A stretch of DNA of 64,000 bases, taken from Macrobrachium rosenbergii. Its lineage: Eukaryota; Arthropoda; Malacostraca; Decapoda; Palaemonidae. The DNA lies in assembly GCF_040412425.1 (NCBI RefSeq), contig NC_089744.1, positions 28,672,501-28,736,500 of the forward strand, in the 5' to 3' direction. Within the stretch, counting starts at the first letter, position 1. Each line of letters starts with the position of its first letter. Both the position numbers and the translations under genes were made by a program. This document shows, in pieces, positions 25,650-37,709 of the stretch. The notes beneath the pieces were generated by a model. It ran no database searches. It worked only from the letters and a program-made list of their open reading frames with translations, and was not told the origin of the DNA.

Positions 25650-28600
25650 GCTCTGAAGATGGTGGCCTTAGTCTTCCTGAAGATGATGGTCTGAGTCTTC
25701 CTGAAGATGATGGTCTTAGTCTTCCTGAAGATGATGATCTGAGTCTTCCTGAAGATGTTGGCCTGAGTCTTCCTGAATATGATGGTCTTAGTCTTCCTGA
25801 AGGTAATGGTCTTAGTCTTCCTGAAGATGATGGTCTAAGTCTTCCTGAAGATGATGGTCTGAGTTTCCTGAAGATGATGGTCTAAGTCTTCCTGAAAATG
25901 GTCTAAGTCTTCCTGAAAATGGTCTAAGTCTTCCTGAAGATGATGGTGTAAGTCTTCCTGAAGATGATGGTCAGTCTCCCTGAAGATGATTGTCTAGGTC
26001 TTCAAGAAGATGATGGTCTGAGTCTTCCTGGAGATGATGGTCTGAGTCTTCCTGAAGATGATGTTCTGAGTCTTCCTGAAGATGATGGTCTGAGTCTTCC
26101 TGAAGATGAAGGTCTGAGTCTTCCTGAAGATGATGGTCTGAGTCTTCCTGAAGATGATGAAGATTATGTTCTGAGTCTTCCTGAAGATGATGGTCTGTCT
26201 CCCTGATGATGATTCTCTGAGTCTTCCTGAAGATGATGGTCTGAGTCTTCCTGAAGATGATGGTCTGAGTCTTCCTGAAAATGATGGTCTGAGTCTTCCT
26301 GAAGATGATGGTCTGCATCTCCCTGAAGATGATGGTTTTAGTCTTCCTGAAAATGATGGTGTGAGTCTTCCTGAAAATGATGGTCTAAGTCTTCCAGAAG
26401 ATGATGGTGCAAGTTTTCTTGAAGATGAGGGTCTAAGTCTCCCTGAATATGATGGTCTGAGTCTTCTTGAAGATGATGTTCTGAGTCTTCCTGAAGATGA
26501 TGGTCTAAGTCTTCAAGAAGATGAGGGTCTAAGTCTCCCTGAATATGATGTTCTGAGTCTTCTTGAAGATGATGTTCTGAGTCTTCCTGAAGATGATGGT
26601 CTGAGTCTTCCTGAAGATGATGGTCTGAGTCTTCCTGAAAGTGATGATCTGAGTCTTCCTGAAGATGATGGTCTAAGTCTTCAAGAAGATGAGGGTCTAA
26701 GTCTCCCTGAATATGATGTTCTGAGTCTTCCCAAAGATGATGGTCTTAGTCTTCCAGAAGATGATGATCTGAGTCTTCCTGAATATGATGGTCTTAGTCT
26801 TCCTGAAGGTAATGGTCTTAGTCTTCCTGAAGATGATGGTCTAAGTCTTCCTGAAGATGATGGTCTGAGTTTCCTGAAGATGATGGTCTAAGTCTTCCTG
26901 AAAATGGTCTAAGTCTTCCTGAAAATGGTCTAAGTCTTCCTGAAGATGATGGTCTGTCTCCCTGAAGATGATTGTCTAAGTCTTCCTGAAGATGATGGTC
27001 TGAGTCTTCCTGAAGATGATGGTCTGAGTCTTCCAGAAGATGATGTTCTGAGTCTTCCTGAAGATGATGGTCTGAGTCTTCCTGAAGATGAAAGTCTGAG
27101 TCTTCCTGAAGATGATGATTGGTCTGAGTCTTCCTGAAGATGATGAAGATTATGATTCTCTGAGTATTCCTGAAGATGATGGTCTGTCTCCCTGATGATG
27201 ATTCTCTGAGTCTTCCTGAAGATGATGGTCTGAGTCTTCCTGAAGATGATGGTCTGAGTCTTCCTGAAAATGATGGCCTGAGTCTTCCTGAAGATGATGG
27301 TCTGCATCTCCCTGAAGATGATGGTTTGAGTCTTCCTGAAAATGATGATGTGAGTCTTCCTGAAAATGATGGTCTAAGTCTTCCAGAAGATGATGGTGCA
27401 AGTCTTCTTGAAGATGAGGGTCTAAGTCTCTCTGAATATGATGGTCTGAGTCTTCTTGAAGATGATGTTCTGAGTCTTCCTGAAGATGATGGTCTAAGTC
27501 TTCAAGAAGATGAGGGTCTAAGTCTCCCTGAATATGATGTTCTGAGTCTTCTTGAAGATGATGTTCTGAGTCTTCCTGAAGATGATGGTCTGTCTCCCTG
27601 AAGATGATTGTCTAAGTCTTCCTAAAGAGGAGGGTCTAAGTCTCCCTGAAGATGATGGTCTGAGTCTTCCTGAAGATGATGTTCTGAGTGTTCCTGAAGA
27701 TGATGATCCGAGTCTTCCTGAAGATAATGATCTGAGTCTTCCTGAAGATGATGGTCTGAGTCTTCCTGAAGATGATGGTCTAAGTCTTCCTGAAGATGAT
27801 GGTCTGAGACTTCCTGAAGATAATGATCTGAGTCTTCCTGAAGATGAAGGTCTGGGGCTTCCTGAAGATGATGGTTTGAGTCTTCCAGACGATGATGGTC
27901 TGAGTCTTCCAGAAGATGATGGTCTGAGTCTTCCAGAAGATGATGGTCTAAGTCTTCCTGTAGATGATGGTCTGAGTCATCTTGAAGATAATGATCTGAG
28001 TCATCCTGAAGATGAAGGTCTGAGTCTTCCTGAAGATGATGGTTTGAGTCTTCCTGAAGATGATGATCTGAGTTGTCCGGAAGATGATGGTCTAAGTCAT
28101 CCTGAAGATGATGATGGTCTAATGGTCATCCTAAAGATAATGGTCCAAGTCTTCCTAAAGATGATGGTCTAAGTCTTCCTGAAGATGATGGTCTGAGTCG
28201 TCCTGAAGATGATGGTCTAAGTCTTCCTGAAGATAATGGCCCAAGTCTTCCTGAAGATGATCGTCTAAGTCCTCCTGAAGATGATGGTCTAAGTCTTCCT
28301 GAAGATGATGATCTGAGTTGTCCTGAAGATGATGGTCTAAGTCGTCATGAAGGTGATTGTCTGAGCTGTCTGGAAGATGATTTTCTAAGTCTACCTGAAG
28401 TTGATGGTCTGACTTTTCCTGAAGATAATGGTCCAAGTCTTCCTAAAGATGATGGTCTAAGTCTTCCTGAAGATGAAGGTCTAAGTCTTCCTGAAGATGA
28501 TGGTCTGAATCTTCCTGAAGATGATGGTCTGAGTTGTCCTGAAGATGATGGTCTAAGTCTTCCTGAAGATAATGGTCCAAGTCTTCCTGAAGATGATGGT

Positions 28601-31600
28601 CTAAGTCTTCCTGAAGATGATGGTCTAAGTCTTCCTCAAGATGATGACCTAAGTCTTCCTCAAGATGATGGTCTGAGTCGTCCTGAAGATGATGGTCTGA
28701 CTCATCCTGAAGATAATGGTCTAAGTCTTCCTGAAGATAATGGTCTGAGTCTTCCTGAAGATGTTGGTCTGAGTCTTCATGAAGATGTTGGTCTCTCAGA
28801 GTCTTCCTGAAGATGATGGTCTGAATCTTCCTGAAGATGATGGTCTAAGTCTGAAAATTATGGTCTAATTCATCCTGAAGATGATTGTCTAGGTCTGAGC
28901 CTTCCTGAAGATGATGGTCTGAGTCTTCCTAAAGATAATGGCCCAAGTCTTCCTGAAGATGATGGTCTAAGTCTTCCTGAAGATGATGGTCTAAGTCTTA
29001 CTGAAGATGATGACCTGAGTTGTCCTGAAGATGATGGTCTAAGTCATCATGAAGGTGATTGTCTGAGCTGTCCGCAAGATGATTTTCTAAGTCGTCCTGA
29101 AGATGATGGTCTAAGTCTACCCGAAGTTGATGGTCTGACTTGTCCTGAAGATAATGGTCCAAGTCTTCCTGAAGATGATGGTCTAAGTCTGAAAATTATG
29201 GTCTAATTCATCCTGAAGATGATTGTCTAGGTCTGAGCTTCCTGAAGATGATGGTCTGAGTCTTCCTAAAGATGATGGTCTAAGTCTTCCTGAAGATGAT
29301 GGTCTAATCATTCCTGAAGATCATGGTCTAAGTCTTCCTGAAGATGATTGTCTACTGTAGATCTAAGTCTTTCTAAAGATGATGGTCCAAGTCTTCCCGA
29401 AGATGATGGTCTAAGTCTTCCTGAAGATGATCTTTAAAGTCTTCCTGAAGATGATGGTCTGAGTCTTCCCGGTCTGAGTCTTCATGAATATGATGGTCTA
29501 AGTCGTGCTGAAGATGATGATCTGATTTGTCCTGAAGATGATTATCTGATTCGTCCTAAAGATGATGGTCTGATTCATCCTGAAGATGATGGTCTGAGTC
29601 GTCCTAAAGATGATGGTCTGATTCGTCCTGAAGATCTTTATCTGAGTTGTCCTGAAGATGATGGTCTGAATCATCCTGGAGATGATGGTCTGAATTGTCC
29701 TGAAGATGATGATTTCAGTCGTCCTGAAGATAATGATCTGAGTCCTCCTGAAGATGAAAACTTGAGTTGTCCTGAAGATGATGATCTGACTCGTCTTGAA
29801 GATGATGTTCTGATTCGTCCTGAAGATGATGGTCTGAGTCGTCCTGAAGATGATAATCTGATTATTCCTGAAGATGATGGTCTGATTCGTCCTGAAGATG
29901 ATGGTCTGAGTCGTCTTGAAGATGATGATCTGAGTCGTCCTAAAGATGATGATCTAAGTCGTCCTGAAGATGATAGTCTGAGTCATCCTGAAGATGATGG
30001 TCTGAGTTGTCCTGAAGATGATGGTCTGATTCGTTTTGAAGATGATGGCCTAAATCGTCCTGAAGATGATGGTCTAAGTCTTCATGAAGATGATGGTCTA
30101 AGTCTTCATGAAGATGATGGTCTGAATCATCCTGAAGATGATGGTCTAAGTCTTCCTGAATTTGATGGTCTGAATCATTCTGAAGATGATGGTTTAAGCC
30201 TTCCTAAAGATGATGGTATGAATCATCCTGAAGATAATGGTATAATCCTTCCTGAAGATGATGATCTGAATCATCCTGAAGATGATGGTCTAAGTCTTCC
30301 TGAAGAAGATGGTCTGAATTGTCCTGAAGATGATGGTCTAAGTCTTCCTGAAGATCATGGTCTCAGTCGTCCTGAAGATGATGGTCTAAGTCTTCCTGAA
30401 GATGATGGTCTAAGTTTCCCTGAAGATGATGGTTGAGTCGTCCTGGAGATAATGGTCTAAGGCTTCCTGGAGATCATGGTCTAAGTCTTCCTGAAGATGA
30501 TGGTCTGAGTCGTCCTGAAGATGATGGTCTGAGTCGACGTGAAGATGATGGTGTGAGTCTTCCTGAAGATGATGGTCAAAGTCTTCCTGAAGATGATGGT
30601 CTGGGTCGTCCTGAAGATGAAGGTCTAAGTCTTCCCGAAGAAGATGGTCTGAGTCGTCCTGAAGATGATGGTCTGAGTGTTCCTGAAGATGATGGTCTGA
30701 GTCTTCCTGAAGATGATGGTCAAAGTCTTCCTGAAGATCATGGTCTGAGTCGTCCTAAAGATGATGGTTTAAGTCTTCCTGAAGATGATGGCCAAAGTCT
30801 TCCTGAAGATGATGGCCTGAGTCGTCCTGAAGATGATGGTCTAAGTCCTCCTGAAGATGATGGTCTGAGTCTTCCTGAAGATGATGGTCTGAGTCTTCCT
30901 GAAGATGATGGTCTGAGTCGACCTGAAGATGATGGTCTGAGTCTTCCTCAAGATGATGGTCAAAGTCTTCCTAAAGATCATGGTCTGAGTCATCCTAAAG
31001 ATGATGGTCTAAGTCTTACTGAAGTGATAGTCTGAGTCTTCCTGAAGATGATGGTCTGAGTCGTCCTGAAGATGATGGTCTGAGTCTTCCTCAAGATGGT
31101 GGTCAAAGTCTTCCTGAAGATGATGGTCTAAGTCTTCCTGAAGATGATGGCCTAAGTCTTCTGAGTTGTCCTGAAGATGATGGCCTAAGTCTTCTGAGTC
31201 GTCCTGAAGATAATGGTCTAAGTCTTTTTGAAGATGATGGTCTGAATTGTCCTGAAGATGATGGTCTAAGTCTTCCTGAAGATGATGGTCTGATTCGTCC
31301 TGAAGATGATGATCCAAGTCTTTGTGAAGATGATGGTGTAAGTCTTCCTGAAGATGATGGTCTACATAGTCCTGAAGATGATCTGATTCGTCCTGAAATT
31401 GATGGTCTGAGTCATCCTGAAGATGATGATATGAGTTGTCGTGAAGACGATGGTCTGAGTCATCCTGAAGATGATAGTCTGAGTCATCCTTAAGATGATG
31501 GTCTGAATCGTCCTCAAGTGATGGTCTGAGTCGTGCCTAAGATGATGATCTGAGTACTCCTGAATTTGATGATCTGATTCGTCCTGAAGATGATGATCTG

Positions 31601-32465
31601 ATTCGTCCTGAAGATGATGATTTGATATGTCCTGAAGATGAAGATGATTATCTGATTCGTCCTGAAGATGATGGTCTGAATCGTCCTGAAGATGATGACC
31701 TGAGTCGTCCTGCAGATGATCTGATTCATCCTGAAGATGATGGTCTGAGTCGTCCTAAAGATGATGGTCTGAGTCGTCCTGAAGATCTTTATCTGAGTTG
31801 TCCTGAAGATGATGGTCTGAATCATCCTGGAGATGATGGTCTGAATTGTCCTGAAGATGATGATTGGACTCGTCCTGAAGATAATAATCTGAGTCCTCCT
31901 GAAGATGAAAATCTGAGTTGTCCTGAAGATGATGATCTGATTCGTCTTGAAGATGATGTTCTGATTCGTCCTGAAGATGATGGTCTGAGTCGTCCTGAAG
32001 ATGTTGATCTGATTATTCCTGAAGTTGATGGTCTGATTCGTCCTGAAGATGATGGTCTGAGTCATCCTGAAGATGATGATCTGAGTCGTCCTAAAGATGA
32101 TGATCCAAGTCGTCCTGAAGATGATAGTCTGAGTCGTCCTGAAGATGATAGTCTGAGTTGTCCTAAAGATGATGGTCTGATTCGTCTTGAAGATGATGGC
32201 CTGAATCAACCTGAAGATGATGGTCTAAGTCTTCCTGAAGATGATGGTCTGAATCATCCTGAAGATGATGGTCTAAGTCTTCCTGAATTTGATGGTCTGA
32301 ATCGTCCTGAAGACGATGGTTTAAGCCTTCCTAAAGATGATGGTCTGAATCATCCTGAAGATTATGGTATAAGCCTTCCTGAAGTTGATGGTCTGAATCA
32401 TCCTGAAGATGATGGTCTAAGTCTTCCTGAAGAAGATGGTCTGAATTGTCCTGAAGATGATGGTC
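25650..32465. repeat. 24-bp minisatellite, left block (6.8 kb)
   Basis: Tandem array of a 24-bp unit, consensus GAAGATGATGGTCTGAGTCT + TCCT. Because 24 is divisible by 3, long plus-strand frames encode an acidic octapeptide repeat (PEDDGLSL), up to about 300 codons. The minus strand gives HHLQEDSD-type and IIFRTTQT-type frames. Indels of 1, 2 or more bases break all frames repeatedly. Left of about 29.4 kb most units carry AGTCTTCCT (Ser-Leu-Pro). Right of it many carry CGTCCT or CATCCT with AGT/AAT/ATT before it. At least three internal segmental duplications are visible (see findings). No start context, splice site or non-repeat coding flank was found, so I treat it as non-coding. Confidence 0.95.
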
Positions 32466-32469
32466 TAAG

Positions 32470-33399
32470 TGTCGTGCACAAGTTTTATTCCATAACTCAT
32501 GTGACATATTATTGTTCCATTCTTATCTGTGTCTTTCTTCTAAGTCGGTGACGTATTCATCCACAGCGTCTCTACTTGAAGTCAGCGGTTCACGAGTCTA
32601 TTATTTAGAAGGGATTTATATTAAATGTAATTATATCTCTCAGAAAGGCGTAATGGAGATGAAATTGGTAGCTTCTTACTTTAATGATGAAAGTTAATTA
32701 CATACACAAGTACAGTTACGGTTACAGTTTTACTTTCTTGAAAACCACTCTTGCTAGTCGAAGTTCAGTTTCTGTTTGGTTAAGTAGCCCACGGTCTGAG
32801 TCTGGTTGGGAACACGGAAGCTAGAGGGAAGTACTGCGTCTTCTCGTATTGGTGACTAGCGACTCTTTCTTCCTTCTCTGGCTTCGTTCTTCTCTGGAAC
32901 CCCTGCTTCTCCTTGCTATCTTCCATCTCCTCCCTTGAAGTTACCTCATTGGAAGATATTATCTGTAAGGCCTCCCCTCGAACAGCTTGATTGGGAAGGA
33001 CAGTTGTGGGTGTTGTCAAAATCTCTCCTTAGAAGATTTGATTGGAAATGACCTCAGGAGGAGTTGTTAATGGCTCCTCCCTACAATGTCTAATTGGAGA
33101 AATGCTGAACTACTTCTCTTTGTCCAGCCCCTTTTCCTGGAAATTCATATAAACGCCTCCTGTTGAAGGCGGGGTTATAGATATGGCTGGAACGTTGACT
33201 CCTGACGATGTTATACAGTAGGTTATGCTCGGTCAGCTCAGTCGCAAGGGCACAGGTTCAAGATTTTATTATTGGTTTTATGGCCCTGGCCACGATACAC
33301 TCACTCGCTGTTTTGAGTTCATGTAAAGACGGCTTCCTGCTTTTAGCTTACTCGACATGTCTAGCTTCGGTAATGCATAACAACCAGGGCTTAATTGTT

Positions 33400-33460
<61 letters not shown>

Positions 33461-33585
33461 ATTCTTTTTCTTCTCTCTATCTATTCTTATCGATCAATCA
33501 CTGTATAAATTATCTTTTTCCACTTCTCTCTTTTTAAGATTCTATTCTTATGCTTCCCTATTTAATCTTTCTTTACATCATTGCA
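32470..33585 (-). mobile_element. Probable solo LTR inserted in the 24-bp array (1,116 bp)
   Basis: Unique sequence interrupts the array and begins TGTCGTGCAC and ends TCATTGCA. It is flanked on both sides by TAAG (32466-32469 and 33586-33589), which also restores the array unit. TG...CA termini with a 4-bp target duplication are typical of Gypsy-type LTRs. On the minus strand an AATAAA (32489-32484) lies 15 bp before the end, and TTTATATGA, a possible TATA box, lies upstream near 33150. A (CT)n tract at 33401-33457 lies inside it. It does not obviously match the 20.4 and 51.6 kb LTR family, so it appears to be a second family. No internal element sequence is present. Confidence 0.65.
33401..33457. 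repeat. (CT)n microsatellite within the solo LTR
   Basis: Pure CT run of about 57 bp, followed by a looser pyrimidine-rich tract. Confidence 0.95.
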
Positions 33586-35345
33586 TAAGTCTTCCTGAAG
33601 ATGATGGTCTGAATCATCCTGAAGATAATGATCTGAGTCATCCTGAAGGTAGAGGTCTGTGTCATTTTGAAGGTGATGGTCTGAGTCGTCCTGAAGATGA
33701 TGGTCTGATTCGTCCTGAAGATGATGGTCTGAATCGTCCTGAAGATGATGGTTCAAGTCTTTCCTGAAGATGATGGTCTGAATCATCCTGAAGATGATGG
33801 TCTAAGTCTTCCTGAAGATGATGGTCAGAATCGTCCTGAAGATCATGGTTTAATTCTTCCTAAAGATGATGGTCTGAGTCATCCTGAAGATCATGGTCTG
33901 ATTCGTCCTGAAGATCATGGTCTGAATCATCCAGAAGATGATGGTCTAGATCTTCCTGAAGATGTTGGTTTGGTCGTCCTGAAGATGATGGTCTAAGTCT
34001 TCCAGAAGATGATGGCCTTAATCATCCTTAAGATGATGGTCTGAGTCTTCCTGAAGATGATTGTTTGAATCGTCCTAAAGATGATGGTCTAAGTCTTCCT
34101 GAAGATGATGGTTTGAATCGTCCTGAAGATGATGGTTTAAGTATTCCTGAAGATGATTGTCTAAGTCTTCCTGAAGATGATGGTCTGAATCATCCTGAAG
34201 ATGATGATCTGAGTCGTCGTGATGATGATGGTCTGAATCATCCTGAAATGATGGTGTAAGTCTTCCTGAAGATGATCGTCAGAATCATCCTGAAGATGAT
34301 GGTCTGAATCGTCCTGAAGATGATGCTCTAAGTCTTCCTGAAGATGATGGTCTGAAGATGATGGTCTGAATCATCCTGAAGATGATGGTCTGAGTCGTCG
34401 TGATGATGATGGTCTGAATCATCCTGAAATGATGGTGTAAGTCTTCCTGAAGATGATCGTCTGAATCATCCTAAAGATGATGGTCTAAGTCTTCCTGAAG
34501 ATGATGGTCTGAATCGTCCTGAAGATGATGCTCTAAGTCTTCCTGAAGATGATGGTCTGAATCGCCCTGAAGATGATGCTCTAAGTATTCCTGAAGATGA
34601 TAGTCTGATTTTTCCTGAAGATGATGGTCTAAGTCTTCCTGAAGATGATAATCTGTATAGTCCTGAAGATGATGGTCTGAGTCGTCCTGATGATGATGGT
34701 CTGAGTCATCCTGAAGATGATGGTGTAAGTCTTCCTGAAGATGATTGTCTGAATCATCCTGAAGATGATGGTCTGAGTCGTCCTGAAGATGATGGTCTGG
34801 GTCGTCCTGAAGATGATGGTCTGAATTATCCCGAAGATGATTGTCTAAGTCCTCCTGAAGATCATTGTCTGAATCGTCCTGAAGATGACAGTTTGATTCG
34901 TCCTGAAGATGATGGTCTGTGTTGTTCTGAAGAGGATGGTCTGAGTCGTCCTGAAGATGATAGGCTGAGTCGTTCTCAAGATGATGGTCTGAGTTATTCT
35001 GAAGATGATGGTCTGAGTTTTCCTGAAGATGATGATCTGAATTGTTCTGAAGATTATAGCCAGGGTCGTTTTGAAGATGATAGGCTGAGTCGTCCTGAAG
35101 ATGATGGTCTGAGTCGTTCTCAGGATGATGGCCTGAGTCATATTGAAGATGGTGGTCTGAGTCTTCCTAAAGATGATGATCTGAGTCGTTCTGAATATTA
35201 TAGTCAGAGTCGTTCTGAAGATGATAGGCTGAGTCGTCCTGAAGATGATGGTCCGAGTCGTTCTCCAGATGATGGTCTGAGTCTTCCTGAAGAGGGTCTG
35301 AGTCTTCCTGAAGATGATAATCTGATCGTTCTGAAGATGATTGTC
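33586..35345. repeat. 24-bp minisatellite, right block (1.8 kb)
   Basis: Continuation of the 24-bp array beyond the insertion, resuming with AAGTCTTCCTGAAGATGATG. Units are mixed LSLP, LNHP, LNRP and LSRS types. The last, most diverged units (34890-35345) contain GAGTCGTTCT and GAGTTATTCT variants. The array ends at TGTCTGAATAGTCTTGTC. Confidence 0.95.
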
Positions 35346-35779
35346 TGAATAGTCTTGTCTCACCATTTTATCGCTTGTTGTGCGGCGTTGTTGTAGACTT
35401 ATTCCTTCTTTAAAAAGATTTTTTCAAGTGGCTGCGACTCATCATATTTGACCAGCCACCGAGCATTTCAATAAATAGTTCAAAAGATGGGCAGTAAATC
35501 TATCAGGAGACTGCTCCAGTTATTTGCCCGGTGGCTTCTATCCCATGGTCTCTCGTGATCATAATATTTCTGAGAAAAATGTTTCTTCGTCAGTTGAATT
35601 ATGGTGGACGTTTTCGATCTTTTTCATGTTATTTCAGTTTTCGATGACGGTAGGAGATATTTAGGTGTTGAAAAGATGGGTTCAATATATACAAAGGGTG
35701 AGTTTTTATTAAAACTTGTAGGCGAAGGAGTAAGGTATGATTTAAAGCCTAGTGAAAGTAGAAGTCCGTGTAGAGATTT

Positions 35780-35781
<2 letters not shown>
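35346..35781. other. Non-genic, right flank of the 24-bp array
   Basis: Unique-looking sequence with short frames only. Confidence 0.4.

Positions 35782-35867
<86 letters not shown>
35782..35867. repeat. (CT)n microsatellite
   Basis: Pure CT run of about 86 bp, the longest (CT)n in the window. Confidence 0.95.
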
Positions 35868-36700
<833 letters not shown>

Positions 36701-36854
36701 TGAATGTGTTTGTTGAGACAAAAGAACCCCAAATGCAAAAGCAATATTCCATACATTGATAGGTAACGCAAGTATTAGTTAATCTAACGAAATTTCGATA
36801 TCAAAACATGTCACCTGATTTATAGGAAGAGTGGTGTACACATACATGTACTAT

Positions 36855-36867
36855 AATACACACACAC

Positions 36868-36958
<91 letters not shown>

Positions 36959-37090
36959 CAATATATATATATTATATATATATATGTGTGTGTATGTATA
37001 TATATATATAGTATATATATATATATAAATATATATATATGTTTAACATATATATACACATCTATATGTGTGTGTGTATGTATGTATATA
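36855..37090. repeat. (TA)n / (TG)n compound microsatellite
   Basis: Short CA run, TA run (36874-36945), then TA with TG islands up to the left edge of the SINE at 37091. Confidence 0.9.
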
Positions 37091-37320
37091 ATCATGAAGC
37101 TATAAATGTTGTTTAACATCCAGTTCATGCTAGTTCGAGAATATCACCGAAGGGGAATTATAAGAGATAAATGGATCGGTACCGCCGGGTCTCGATCCCT
37201 CGACACACTACCTTCCAACGACTCCAGTCGACGGTCAAACCACTGAGCCATCAAGAGAGGTGTAAGTTAATGCCGCATCTGCCGTACTTGTTTACCCATC
37301 GAGAGCTGGGAAGTTGTTCT
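37091..37320 (-). mobile_element. tRNA-derived SINE copy, minus strand
   Basis: On the minus strand it contains TGATGGCTCAGTGG, matching the Pol III A box (TRGCNNAGYGG), and GGATCGAGACC about 40 bp on, matching the B box. It continues CGATCCATTTAT and ends in a tail with TAGCTTCATGATTATATA. Upstream of the A box lies a GATGGGTAAAC...ACACCTCTCT segment that is also conserved in the copy at 61750-61803. SINEs are non-coding and rely on LINE enzymes to move. Confidence 0.7.
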
Positions 37321-37327
37321 TAGCATC

Positions 37328-37516
37328 GGCTCAGTGGTTTGAACGTCGACTGAAGTCGTTGGAAGGTGCTGTGTCGAGGGATCGAGATCCGGCGGCACCG
37401 ATCCATTTATCACTTATAAATCTCCTTCGGTGATGATTCCTCTTCGGGGATATGCGTGAATTGGATATTAAACGACATTGTAGCTCCATGCTTGTATATA
37501 AATCACGGTGTGATGA
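37328..37516 (+). mobile_element. tRNA-derived SINE copy, plus strand
   Basis: Same family as the neighbouring minus-strand copy: A-box-like GGCTCAGTGG, B-box-like GGATCGAGATCC, body CGATCCATTTATCACTTATA, and tail GCTTGTATATAAATCACGG. It is truncated at the 5' side relative to that copy. Together the two copies form an inverted repeat of about 160-170 bp arms with a ~78-bp spacer. Alternative reading: a single foldback element with tRNA-like arms. Confidence 0.7.
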
Positions 37517-37518
37517 TA

Positions 37519-37709
<191 letters not shown>

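Noticed and set aside
31622..32551. 309-codon frame of PEDDGLSx repeats as a real gene
   Set aside because: It is one open stretch of a frame-broken minisatellite and runs out of the array into the inserted LTR. Frame breaks are shared between duplicated blocks, and there is no gene context.
32470..33585. Same LTR family as 20367-21494 and 51592-52706
   Set aside because: Length and TG/CA ends are similar, but the blocks shared by those two LTRs are not found here in either orientation.
37201..37249. A functional tRNA gene
   Set aside because: A- and B-box-like motifs are present, but the surrounding sequence does not fold as a tRNA cloverleaf and continues into a SINE body and tail seen in other copies.
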